DNA from: Planctomycetaceae bacterium UBA4732
GTDB lineage: Bacteria; Planctomycetota; Planctomycetia; Gemmatales; Gemmataceae
DNA: 13,571 nt
Assembly: GCA_002404095.1 (NCBI GenBank)
Contig: DHJA01000255.1
Span: 1-13,571, forward strand
Direction of reading: 5' to 3'
Shown here: in pieces, positions 1 to 6,526 of the stretch
How positions within the stretch are numbered: the stretch's first letter is position 1
Layout of the letters: each line of letters begins with the position of its first letter
Made by a program: the position numbers and the translations under genes
Notes under the pieces: generated by a model
Told to the model about the DNA's origin: nothing
Databases searched by the model: none
Seen by the model: the letters and a program-made list of their open reading frames with translations, nothing else

Positions 1-4
1 AGGG

Positions 5-1327
5 GTGAGGCGAAACCCCTCGCTCGCGCTCGGGGCTAGTATTCTTGTTCGCGCGGAGACACACGCCTTGTGTTCAGCCTTCTCCAATCCTTTGCGCCAC
101 GCGCTGCACGTTTGGCTGGCGGTCGCGGCGGCCGTCTGCATTCGCACGGTAATCGCCCCCGACACCCATACCATATTCCCCGTCCTGGCCGGCAGCGCGA
201 CGCATTGGTGGGCCGACCAGCCGCTCTATGCCGCATACCCACCGCTTGACTACTTCCGTTATCCGCCGGCTTTCGCCGTCGCCTTCACGCCGTTCAGCGC
301 CCTTGGTTATCGGGCTGGCGGCGTCCTATGGAGCTTGCTCGGCATCGGCGTCTTCGTCCTCGGTCTCTGGCGCTTCATCCGCGACGTGGCGCCCGGCGAG
401 TGGACGGCGGCGCGTCAGGCCGTTTTCCTGGCGTTGGGTGCGCTGGGCGCCTTGCGCGGTTTGTGGAACGCCCAAAGCAACGCGCTCGCCGTCGGCCTGC
501 TGCTTCTAGCGGCCGCCGCGTTGGTACGGCGCCGATGGTGGACCGCCGCCGCCGTGCTGGCCGCGTCGGTGCTAATTAAACTCACGCCGCTGGCGCCGGC
601 TCTGCTGCTCTGCGCCATAAAGCCTCGGCGACTGCCCGCACGTTTTCTGTTGTTTCTGGCCATCGGCCTACTCGCACCCTTCCTGACGCGACCGCCGGAG
701 ATCGTTCTCGGCCATTATCGAGAATGGCTCTCTCACATGGCGTATACAGGAAGTGAACGCTGGCCCGGCTTCCGCGACGGCTGGACGGTCTGGCTAGTAT
801 TTCGGGACGCGCTGCAAGGCCGCGCCGGCGCTCCGGCCATGCGCGCGCCGCTGGTTTCCGGCGTCTACCGCGCCATCCAGCTTGTAACGGCGGCGGCCGC
901 CTTGGGATGGTGTCTCTGGCAGCGGCGGTGCATTAATGATCCACGAAAGCTGACAACAGTGGTGCTGGCGATGGGGCTGGCGTGGCTGATGCTGTTCGGC
1001 CCAGCGGTGGAACACGCGACGTATGTATTTCTAACGCCGGTCTTGAACTGGGCCTTGCTCCAGCGCGGCGCCTGGCGCGGCGGTCGTTGGCTTATCGGCA
1101 CGGCGTTCGTATTGGTGATGTTTTTAGGCTGGGCCGTGGTCTCGCCTGCCGTAATGGAGACGGCGCCGATCCTGCTGACGGTCCTGCCCATCGGCACGGC
1201 GTTGTTCACGCTCTGGCTGATCGGTTACGCACCGATTTATCTTCGCGTGAACCAATATGCCCAGGCGATCAGCACGCCTTGCAATGGCAACCGCAGCCAG
1301 ATCGTGCTTGCAGGGAAATCGGGATAA
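5..1327 (+). CDS. GT87 (DUF2029)-type membrane glycosyltransferase
   Basis: Polytopic membrane protein of about 440 residues with many hydrophobic segments. After the first membrane segment (about residues 33-50) comes a non-cytoplasmic loop with an early Asp (D53), a W-A-D-x-x-L-Y stretch (69-74) and the R-Y-P-P motif at 85-88. This pattern is typical of GT87/DUF2029 polyprenyl-phosphate-sugar-dependent mannosyltransferase-like enzymes (GT-C fold). By family knowledge it would transfer a sugar from a lipid carrier on the outer face of the cytoplasmic membrane; donor and acceptor are unknown. The first possible start in the window is a GTG at base 5, so the true start could lie upstream. The last 29 or so residues are not hydrophobic and are encoded inside the overlap with the convergent DoxX-like gene, so the tail is probably a run-on past an ancestral stop. 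Confidence 0.8.
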   Translation: MRRNPSLALGASILVRAETHALCSAFSNPLRHALHVWLAVAAAVCIRTVIAPDTHTIFPVLAGSATHWWADQPLYAAYPPLDYFRYPPAFAVAFTPFSALGYRAGGVLWSLLGIGVFVLGLWRFIRDVAPGEWTAARQAVFLALGALGALRGLWNAQSNALAVGLLLLAAAALVRRRWWTAAAVLAASVLIKLTPLAPALLLCAIKPRRLPARFLLFLAIGLLAPFLTRPPEIVLGHYREWLSHMAYTGSERWPGFRDGWTVWLVFRDALQGRAGAPAMRAPLVSGVYRAIQLVTAAAALGWCLWQRRCINDPRKLTTVVLAMGLAWLMLFGPAVEHATYVFLTPVLNWALLQRGAWRGGRWLIGTAFVLVMFLGWAVVSPAVMETAPILLTVLPIGTALFTLWLIGYAPIYLRVNQYAQAISTPCNGNRSQIVLAGKSG

Positions 1328-1602
1328 TCGGACGCATGTAAGGCCATATGGACGTTGGCGGGGAAGACCGCGATCAAGAGCGCGATCAGTCCCCAGGCGG
1401 CGAGAACTTGGCATTTCGGGATGAGAAGCATTGCGCCAAGGACGATCTCAAAAACCCCACTTATATAGACAAGCTCCAAATGCCACGGCAGGTACGGCGG
1501 CATGACCTTCACAAACGAATCGGTGATCACGAAATGGAGCGTCCCTGCCGAAAGGAAGATCGCCGCGAACAACCATTTCATCACGATTTTGAAGATGTAC
1601 AT
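1237..1602 (-). CDS. DoxX-like small integral membrane protein
   Basis: A 121-residue protein with about four hydrophobic segments. Features are A-I-F-L-S-A-G-x-x-H-F near residue 15-25, a central V-F-E-I-V-L-G-A segment near 50-57, and a C-terminal L-R-L-P-L-Q...A-W-A-Y-W-F-T-R end. These are hallmarks of the DoxX/DoxD-like family of small membrane proteins, whose biochemical role is mostly undefined. The ATG at 1600-1602 has only a weak purine stretch (AAGGCGG) very close upstream; an alternative ATG lies seven codons in. The 3' end overlaps the convergent glycosyltransferase by 91 nt. The L-P-L-Q...W-F-T-R end is typical of the family, so this frame, not the opposing one, is the conserved one in the overlap. 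Confidence 0.8.
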   Translation of the reverse strand: MYIFKIVMKWLFAAIFLSAGTLHFVITDSFVKVMPPYLPWHLELVYISGVFEIVLGAMLLIPKCQVLAAWGLIALLIAVFPANVHMALHASDYPDFPASTIWLRLPLQGVLIAWAYWFTRR

Positions 1603-1670
1603 AATCCGCCTTAAATCGAACGCCTCTACAGATTCTTAACATCACGCGCACCTCTTCGTCTACCTTCATA

Positions 1671-1837
1671 AGAGGCTCTCCGCAAAGAACGGCCACAGAT
1701 GAACACCGATGAACACAGATGAAAAGCCAGAGAGAAAAATGCCACTTTACCCGGCAATCCAAACTCCTCTTTCCTTCTCATCTGTGTTCATCCGTGTTCA
1801 TCTGTGGCTCGTTCTTTGCTTTCCGGACAGCCTCTCA
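1671..1837. repeat. Long imperfect inverted repeat, MITE-like
   Basis: The left arm (1671-1722) and right arm (1778-1836) are inverted copies with a central spacer of about 55 nt. Each arm contains CACAGATGAACAC followed by a second GATGAACACAGATGA unit; outside these are GCAAAGAAC and AGAGGCT blocks that also match. The right arm has a few extra bases near the outer end. The element sits between the DoxX-like gene and the 3' end of the methyltransferase, whose stop codon lies at its right border. Such CAGATGAACAC repeats recur between genes in several environmental phyla (from memory). It could be a non-autonomous mobile element or a structural/terminator repeat; no target-site duplication was established. 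Confidence 0.75.
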
Positions 1838-2407
1838 GAACCTCAATTCAAGGTCCGGTCGTGATTGCCGTTCGGTTTTCGTCGCCCGGAAATGGGTGAA
1901 CTTCCACAGATCGTCCAGCACCACGTCGAAACCAAGGCTTTGCAGATCCCGGACGAACCGTTCCCGATCCGTGAAACGCGCGGTGGGCTCGATGATGTGC
2001 AGCCGGCCGTCGAGTTTGAGCGTGCGGTGCGCTTCACGGAGGTAATCGGTGAAGTTGGCGCCCATCAGGGACAGCGAGAAGATCGCCACGTCAAGCGTCT
2101 CATCGTCGAGCGGAACATGGGCCATGTCGCAGGCGACCACGGCGTCGTTGACGGCAACGTGATCGAAACTGTGTACGGTATGCCGATCCGCCAGCGCCTC
2201 GGCCAGTTTGGCCTCGCCGCAGCCGAAATCGCCGATCACCAGTCCGCCGCGCTTCTGACACCAGCGGATCATTTCTTCGTAGGGAACGACGGCCCAGCCT
2301 TTTCGGGCCTCCCGGTAGAGCGTGTGGTATTGCGCCCACTCTTCCGGGTTGTCCCGCAGCCGCTCGTGCGTGGTTTCACTGCGTCCGTGATTCCAATGCT
2401 GGTTCAT
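1835..2407 (-). CDS. Rrp8/nucleomethylin-like SAM-dependent methyltransferase
   Basis: Class I SAM-dependent methyltransferase of about 190 residues that resembles eukaryotic Rrp8 (Methyltransf_8), the enzyme making m1A in large-subunit rRNA. Visible motifs, numbered from this ATG: motif I G-D-F-G-C-G-E-A at 59-66, S-F-D at 80-82, A-C-D-M-A-H-V-P-L at 92-100, the signature S-L-S-L-M-G at 111-116 followed by D-Y-L-x-E-A, then E-P-T-A-R-F near 141-145 and a late F-T-H-F. The S-L-S-L-M-G and C-D-M-A-x-V-P-L blocks match human/yeast Rrp8 as remembered. The substrate here is unknown; RNA is an inference. An in-frame TTG at 2485 would add 26 Arg-rich residues, and the Rrp8 family has some similarity in that area, so the longer form is possible. 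Neither start has a clear ribosome site. It follows the small unknown gene on the same strand, so probably co-transcribed. Confidence 0.82.
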   Translation of the reverse strand: MNQHWNHGRSETTHERLRDNPEEWAQYHTLYREARKGWAVVPYEEMIRWCQKRGGLVIGDFGCGEAKLAEALADRHTVHSFDHVAVNDAVVACDMAHVPLDDETLDVAIFSLSLMGANFTDYLREAHRTLKLDGRLHIIEPTARFTDRERFVRDLQSLGFDVVLDDLWKFTHFRATKTERQSRPDLELRF

Positions 2408-2505
2408 CTGCGAAAAATCGCCGTAGCGGCGGCGGCGGCGCACAGACAGTTTAGCCTGCGCAAGAGGCCCGCGCGCACCCTTCAATGGCGGGCGCGGGCC
2501 GGCGG

Positions 2506-2742
2506 TCAGCTTTTCAACGGAGGCGTGACGGGATCGTCAACCCACTTGCTTGTGGTAAAATCCCAGCTCGATTTCATGATCGCCGGAAAAACCTCCGTGC
2601 GGTGGTGAACGGCGTCGCTGAACTTTTCCAGGGAGCGTTGCTCATAGAACTCGTTGCGGGGCATGTCCGGGAACCTCCGCTCTCCCCAAGGCCCCTTGAT
2701 GAGCCAATATTTCCCGCGCGGGCGCAAAATCTGTGATGGCAT
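2506..2742 (-). CDS. Hypothetical protein, 78 residues
   Basis: A soluble, mixed-charge 78-residue protein without signal peptide, membrane segment or cysteine pair; family not recognised. It is rich in aromatic residues (K-Y-W-L-I-K-G-P-W near residue 12, later S-S-W-D-F and K-W-V-D-D). The start is chosen at the ATG 2740-2742 because a perfect AAGGAGG lies six bases upstream; the reading frame stays open to 2802 but that longer start has no such site. The methyltransferase lies downstream on the same strand, 98 nt after its stop (20 nt if the TTG start is used), suggesting an operon. Function cannot be given. Confidence 0.7.
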   Translation of the reverse strand: MPSQILRPRGKYWLIKGPWGERRFPDMPRNEFYEQRSLEKFSDAVHHRTEVFPAIMKSSWDFTTSKWVDDPVTPPLKS

Positions 2743-2748
2743 ATCTGA

Positions 2749-2755
2749 CCTCCTT
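2749..2755 (-). promoter_or_regulatory. Strong Shine-Dalgarno site deciding the 2742 start
   Basis: On the minus strand this reads AAGGAGG, six bases before the ATG at 2742. It is a full match to the anti-Shine-Dalgarno core and fixes the start of the 78-residue hypothetical protein over the longer open frame. Confidence 0.75.
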
Positions 2756-2806
2756 ACCCATTGTCTGTCGTTCGGCAAGCGCCATTCGCCCACCGCAACC
2801 ACTTAT

Positions 2807-2836
2807 AATCTACCATCACTCGACAGCCGAATTCAA
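2807..2836 (-). promoter_or_regulatory. Candidate sigma-70-type promoter
   Basis: On the minus strand TTGAAT (2831-2836) and TAGATT (2807-2812) are separated by 18 bases, about 65 bases upstream of the ATG at 2742. It would drive the small unknown protein and the Rrp8-like methyltransferase. Match quality is moderate and no transcript evidence exists. Confidence 0.4.
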
Positions 2837-3124
2837 GAGAAAAAGATAATTTCGATGTAAAATATGACAAATGTATGTGCATGGCCTCCGTGTCAAGTCA
2901 TACCCCCCTACCCCCCCCTCCCTCACTTGCCGGCTCGCTTTTGCGATTTGCGGGTTATCGGAGGCTGCTCACTCCTTCTCCACGCGGCCGGCCCAGACGC
3001 ACACGCCGCGGCGTTGGACAGCCGGACGGCATCGGCCGGTCGGCCGCTCGCCCTTTTTTGTGGCGTCCGGCGCGTCCCCCAGGTAGAATCGCCAGGATCA
3101 CCCGTCCATCCCTAGGAGTTCGTC

Positions 3125-4354
3125 ATGGCGACCGTGAACCCCCGCACCGTTCTTGCCACCGCCGTCTGCTGCGTCGCATTCGTGATCGGCTGCAACCCCG
3201 ACCGTGCGGTCACTGAGGGACCGAAGCCCGGCAAGGACAGGGACCAGCCCGCCCAGCCAGGACCGGCGCAGCCCGTCCGCCCGGATGCTCGCAAACCGGC
3301 CCCCGCCGCGCCAAATCCTGATCCGAAACCCCCTGCCCCACAGCCATCACCGAAGGCGGACAAGCCGACGGAACCAGCAAAAGATCATCCCGCGAATTCC
3401 GACCCGAAACCACCTGCGCCGAAGCCAGCTGATGTCGTCGGCATCGAAGGCTTGATCGGCATCTCCCCCGACCTCAAAGTCTACGCAGACTTCAAAACCT
3501 TAGCAGCAGATACCGGCGGCCTTGGCTTTAAGGTCGTTGACCTTGAGACGGGGAAGAGTCTCCCATCGCCGAAGTGGGATCGAGATTGGGGATGGCCATC
3601 ATCGGCGGCCTTCGCTGAGGATGTCATCGCAGTCGTGACGGGTAAAGTCTCCTTCGATGCAGTGAAGATATTCTCCCGGAAAACCGGGGAGCTTGAGCAG
3701 AACGTCCACGGTGAGCAGATCAGTGGGGCGGCGTTCACGCCAGACGGTCGGTTCCTCGCTATCACCGAGTTTCGGCCGCCCTACCAATACCTCGTCCTGC
3801 GCGACATCCAGGGGAAGAAGACGATTGCCGACTTGCCCCTCGGTGGTGCCGGCTACTGCTCTCTAGCCGTGACGGGGAATCGCGTGGCTGCGTACGAGTC
3901 GCAAAGCGGCCAGCTCACGGTTGTGGAAGCCGCGACCGGGAAATTGGTGAAGACAATCAAGACCGAGGAATTCCGCAAGAGCAGCGGTTCGGACCATGCC
4001 GAACCGCCGCTCGCCATTTCCCCAGAAGGCAATCTCCTCGCCTTCGAGGCGGAGGATAGTGTCCTCCTCTACGACATCGCCAAAGGGAAGGTCGCCCACA
4101 AGCTGGAGGGGCATCTCGACACCGTGCAGGCCGTTGCGTTCTCCCCGAATGGGGAAACCGTTGCTAGCGCCGCGAAGGACAAAACCATCCGCTTCTGGAA
4201 CGTGAAGGAGGGGAAGGAGGTCAAGGCCATCAAGGATCTTCCAGCGGGTGCCTCCAAGTTGATCTTCTCCGCCGATGGCAAGAAGATTGCGGTCGTCTAC
4301 CACAACCGACTCAAACCGACCAATGCGGAAATTCGCAGCGTTGGGGCGGACTGA
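3125..4354 (+). CDS. WD40-repeat lipoprotein
   Basis: A 409-residue exported protein. A hydrophobic signal segment ends in the lipobox V-I-G-C with Cys23, so it is probably lipid-anchored. Residues about 30-103 form a Pro/Lys/Ala-rich, probably unstructured tether. The rest (about 104-409) is a beta-propeller of degenerate WD40-like blades. The clearest blade, near 328-370, has the G-H...V-A-F-S-P-N-G...D-K-T-I-R-F-W-N pattern; others show only F-T-P-D-G-R-F-L-A or I-S-P-E-G-N-L-L-A cores. WD40 propellers are protein-interaction platforms; the partner is not evident and no kinase lies next to it. The ATG is supported by AGGAG six bases upstream. It appears monocistronic. Confidence 0.85.
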   Translation: MATVNPRTVLATAVCCVAFVIGCNPDRAVTEGPKPGKDRDQPAQPGPAQPVRPDARKPAPAAPNPDPKPPAPQPSPKADKPTEPAKDHPANSDPKPPAPKPADVVGIEGLIGISPDLKVYADFKTLAADTGGLGFKVVDLETGKSLPSPKWDRDWGWPSSAAFAEDVIAVVTGKVSFDAVKIFSRKTGELEQNVHGEQISGAAFTPDGRFLAITEFRPPYQYLVLRDIQGKKTIADLPLGGAGYCSLAVTGNRVAAYESQSGQLTVVEAATGKLVKTIKTEEFRKSSGSDHAEPPLAISPEGNLLAFEAEDSVLLYDIAKGKVAHKLEGHLDTVQAVAFSPNGETVASAAKDKTIRFWNVKEGKEVKAIKDLPAGASKLIFSADGKKIAVVYHNRLKPTNAEIRSVGAD

Positions 4355-4545
4355 CCGGCACATCGAAACGGCGGCCGCTCTCGCAGGCGAAGCCCTGCGC
4401 CAGGCCGTCCAGGTCGTCGGAATGGACCGGCCAGGCCAATCCCCCGTCGGCCAGGGCGCTTGACGGCGCGGAATAGCGGCTGTAGGGTGCGTGGTATACA
4501 GAAGTGACCTATCGTCACCTACTGCGCCCCAACCTGCTTTACCGT

Positions 4546-4550
4546 GAGGT
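4546..4550 (+). promoter_or_regulatory. Ribosome-binding site favouring the GTG at 4558
   Basis: GAGGT lies seven bases before GTG 4558-4560. The alternative GTG at 4504 has no such site, so translation more likely starts at 4558, just ahead of the zinc-ribbon cysteines. Confidence 0.5.
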
Positions 4551-4557
4551 CGATCCT

Positions 4558-5478
4558 GTGGCTAACCAACCTCGCTGTCCCCTTTGTTCCCAAGACGCCG
4601 ACCAAGCGTTGCAAGCGACGGCGAACAGCCTCCACTACTCATGCAAGCGTTGCGGCCGTTTCTTCTATTCCGGCCTCACCTTCCAGGACTTGCCGTCGCT
4701 ACAAGTCCTAACCCTCTTATGCGGGTACGTTCGAGAACAGAACGAACGCGGCAACAGCGCCATCGAAGTCAACAAGGGCGTGGCCGAAAACATCCAGAAC
4801 CTGGCCCCGCGCGGCGTCCAGGAACAGGCTGACCGCCTGCTCCAAGCCATCGCGCGGAAGTCGGAATGGCCGGGCTTCAAGGTGCCCCTGGACGCGCGCG
4901 TGGACTACCCGTTGGGCTACTGTGCCAACCACGAAGAATTCAACTTCTTCCTGGGAATGTTGCAGGCGAGGCGCATGATCGACAATTTTTCGGGGCCATC
5001 CGGGGAGACGACCTCTTCACTGACGGGGGACGGCTGGTCCCACGTCGATCAACTCCGCAAGTCGAACGTGGAGTCGCTGAAGGTCTTCGTGGCAATGTCC
5101 TTCGCGGCCGACGTGAGCGCCGCCTTCACGGACGCCATCAAGCCGGCCGTGGAGGCTTGTGGATACCGTCCATTGCGGATAGACAACAAGGATTACTTGG
5201 GCGGCATTTTCGACGAGATCGTCGCCGAGGTCCGGGAGAGCCGATTCGTTGTGGCGGACCTGACAGGCCAGCGTCAGGGCGTGTACTACGAAGCGGGCTA
5301 CGCATTGGGTCTGGGACTGCCAGTGGTGCTGACCTGCCGGAAAGATGACCTGAAAAACGTCCATTTCGACGCCAAGCACATGAATATCCTGGTATGGAAG
5401 AACCCCCTGAAACTGGTCAAGCCCCTCCAGGACCGCATCCGTGCAGTAATCGGTTTGGGTCCGGGTGTAACATTCTGA
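4558..5478 (+). CDS. Zinc-ribbon protein with nucleoside deoxyribosyltransferase/DRHyd-like domain
   Basis: About 306 residues. Domains in order: an N-terminal zinc ribbon (C7-P-L-C10 and C29-K-R-C32); a middle region of about 40-165 ending in L-T-G-D-G-W, which looks like the wing of a winged-helix domain; and a C-terminal alpha/beta domain from about 175. The last begins V-F-V-A-M-S-F, continues with I-D-N-K-D-Y-L-G-G-I-F-D-E-I, then V-V-A-D-L-T-G and G-V-Y-Y-E-A-G-Y-A, and ends F-D-A-K-H-M-N-I-L-V-W. The A-D-L-T-G Asp and the Y-Y-E Glu (about D234 and E245) sit where nucleoside 2-deoxyribosyltransferases have substrate and nucleophile residues. This superfamily (NDT/DRHyd, related to TIR and SLOG folds) has been proposed in prokaryotic nucleotide-based conflict systems. 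The actual reaction, possibly N-glycosidic bond cleavage, is an inference. An upstream GTG at 4504 would add 18 residues. No partner gene is adjacent. Confidence 0.78.
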   Translation: MANQPRCPLCSQDADQALQATANSLHYSCKRCGRFFYSGLTFQDLPSLQVLTLLCGYVREQNERGNSAIEVNKGVAENIQNLAPRGVQEQADRLLQAIARKSEWPGFKVPLDARVDYPLGYCANHEEFNFFLGMLQARRMIDNFSGPSGETTSSLTGDGWSHVDQLRKSNVESLKVFVAMSFAADVSAAFTDAIKPAVEACGYRPLRIDNKDYLGGIFDEIVAEVRESRFVVADLTGQRQGVYYEAGYALGLGLPVVLTCRKDDLKNVHFDAKHMNILVWKNPLKLVKPLQDRIRAVIGLGPGVTF

Positions 5479-5578
5479 CTGGCCATCGGCCCTTAGGCGA
5501 CGCAAGTTCATTTGAGGGCCGCCCCATAAGCCGTTGCAGCGGACGAGCCGCCCAGGCTCGCTCCGCTCGGACCGCAGC

Positions 5579-5607
5579 GCGCAAAAGGGGACAGAGTAAA
5601 TTTGCGC
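5579..5607. repeat. Short inverted repeat around an AGGGGACAG motif
   Basis: A perfect 7-bp inverted repeat, GCGCAAA (5579-5585) and TTTGCGC (5601-5607), encloses AGGGGACAGAG. From memory, AAAGGGGACAG-type sequences recur near REP-associated tyrosine transposases (RAYT/IS200-like) in many genomes. No transposase is present here, so it may be a remnant or a dispersed REP copy. Confidence 0.4.
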
Positions 5608-5710
5608 TGCATCGGAGCATAAATGTATGCTATGCCAATAGTGTTCGGCTCATCTCTTGCTCTTGGCGCTGCAAGCGGTCACCGCGGTCTCGCTCGCGTA
5701 TATAAAGGTA

Positions 5711-5995
5711 TCACACTTCCCGCGGCGTGCGGCCGCAGTCGAGGCAGCGCCGTTCTCCCGTGACAGGATCGAGCTTCATCCAAGGCTTGTCGCATGGAAC
5801 GCACCAGTCTTCGACCGGCACAAGGTTGCGATCTTGCATCGCGTCGGCTTTTAGGGAGTCGTTCGCGCCCCGCAGCCTTTGATTGTCTGCGCCGACTTCG
5901 GCCAGCATCTGCGTTGCCGACAACAGGTTATCCTGGCAGTTCAAGGCGAGCCTGAACAAGCCGTCGATAGCCAACCGCGCATTGGGAATCGCCAT
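5711..5995 (-). CDS. Small zinc-ribbon hypothetical protein, 94 residues
   Basis: The N-terminal two thirds are predicted helical (L-A-I-D-G-L-F-R-L-A...L-R-G-A-N-D-S-L-K). The C-terminus carries two cysteine knuckles, C65-V-P-C68 and C84-L-D-C87, spaced like a zinc ribbon. No known family is recognised; a nucleic-acid or protein-binding adaptor is a guess. The ATG has GAGGA six bases upstream, and a well-formed promoter lies just before it (6026-6054), giving a leader of roughly 25 nt. No co-transcribed neighbour follows closely. Confidence 0.65.
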   Translation of the reverse strand: MAIPNARLAIDGLFRLALNCQDNLLSATQMLAEVGADNQRLRGANDSLKADAMQDRNLVPVEDWCVPCDKPWMKLDPVTGERRCLDCGRTPREV

Positions 5996-6025
5996 TGTTA
6001 TTCCTCTACGGGCGACGATTTAGAT

Positions 6026-6054
6026 AGTATACAAACGCTTCAAGCCCGGTGCAA
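6026..6054 (-). promoter_or_regulatory. Sigma-70-type promoter of the 94-residue protein
   Basis: On the minus strand TTGCAC (6049-6054) and TATACT (6026-6031) are separated by exactly 17 bases. Transcription would start near 6019, some 25 bases before the ATG at 5995. This is the best promoter match in the window. Confidence 0.55.
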
Positions 6055-6060
6055 CCGCCG

Positions 6061-6208
6061 GGGTGCCATGCTTTCGCGGCCCCAGTCGGTGCGAGAAATC
6101 CCAGGAACCGCCGCCGCGAAAGCATGTTGGCCTCGCGCGGCAGCCATGCTTTCGCGGCGCCCTTGCTGCTGTCTCGGTTCAGAAAAGGGCCGCGAAAGCA
6201 TGGCACCC
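6061..6208. repeat. Cluster of four alternating 14-nt palindromic units (REP/BIME-like)
   Basis: The core CATGCTTTCGCGGC occurs forward near 6067-6080 and at 6145-6158, and inverted (GCCGCGAAAGCATG) at 6113-6126 and near 6189-6202. Orientation alternates, giving two tandem hairpin units of about 62 nt. The outermost arms match perfectly over 22 nt (6061-6082 against 6187-6208). The cluster fills the gap between the toxin stop and the promoter of the 94-residue gene, and is non-coding. It may act as a transcription or mRNA-stability element, or be a dispersed mobile repeat. Confidence 0.8.
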
Positions 6209-6256
6209 AGCGCCACGCCGTCCGAACTGGTAATTCCACCGCGTTACGAACCCTTT

Positions 6257-6526
6257 TTAGGCACCCGCCCCGCGAATGATCCGGTTGTACTCCGCGTGAG
6301 GTCCGATCCAGAACCAGATAATCTGGCCGTCTCCCTCTTCAGCCGCCAGCGCCCGATGCCCGATCCCTACCCGAGCCGACCAAAGCCGTCCAACTCGCTT
6401 GAAGTGCAGCGACGGGTGGTGCGGGTCCGCACGGAGTAGTTCGTAATCGCCGTCGGTCAACCGTCGCACCGCCTCTGGCGGCCGCGCGTAGCAATCCCAG
6501 ACGACCGAAGTCGTATGGTGGGTCAT
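6257..6526 (-). CDS. ParE/RelE-superfamily toxin of a type II toxin-antitoxin module
   Basis: An 89-residue protein with the features of the RelE/ParE toxin group: D-P-H-H-P-S-L-H-F-K near residue 34-43, then L-W-S-A-R-V-G-I-G-H-R-A-L and the C-terminal I-I-W-F-W-I-G-P-H-A-E-Y-N-R-I-I. The family members are small ribonuclease-like or gyrase-poisoning toxins; which activity this one has cannot be told from sequence. Its ATG overlaps the stop of the antitoxin gene (ATGA), so translation is coupled and the toxin is expressed second, as usual for such pairs. Length is normal for the family and the gene looks intact. Confidence 0.85.
   Translation of the reverse strand: MTHHTTSVVWDCYARPPEAVRRLTDGDYELLRADPHHPSLHFKRVGRLWSARVGIGHRALAAEEGDGQIIWFWIGPHAEYNRIIRGAGA

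Larger units (their letters stand above)
2743..3124. other. Divergent intergenic region
   Basis: About 380 bases between the minus-strand hypothetical gene and the plus-strand WD40 lipoprotein. It holds the AT-richer candidate promoter near 2807-2836, a C-tract cluster at 2903-2922 (three C-runs of six, eight and three bases), a CGGCCG duplication followed by a short T-run near 3035-3060, and the ribosome site AGGAG at 3114-3118. The open frames across it have no recognisable protein features and are not called as genes. Confidence 0.6.

Noticed and set aside
1865..2608. 247-codon plus-strand open frame opposite the methyltransferase
   Set aside because: It is antisense to a gene with clear methyltransferase motifs and shows no domain of its own; long shadow frames are common in GC-rich DNA.
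3031..3060. CGGCCG duplication followed by a T-run, terminator-like
   Set aside because: The hairpin loop would be too small for the full stem, and no gene on the plus strand ends just before it.
2864..3115. Plus-strand frame upstream of the WD40 gene
   Set aside because: Covers the C-tract and shows no recognisable protein pattern or ribosome site.
4355..4503. Possible minus-strand gene remnant between the WD40 and zinc-ribbon genes
   Set aside because: A minus frame reads plausibly (G-L-A-W-P-V-H-S-D-D) but is short and matches nothing I can name; not enough to call a pseudogene.
5545..5559. GAGCC-GCCCA-GGCTC as terminator of the zinc-ribbon gene
   Set aside because: Only a 5-bp stem with no T-run after it.
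6061..6208. CRISPR array
   Set aside because: Units alternate in orientation and their spacing differs; there are no regular direct repeats with unique spacers and no cas genes.
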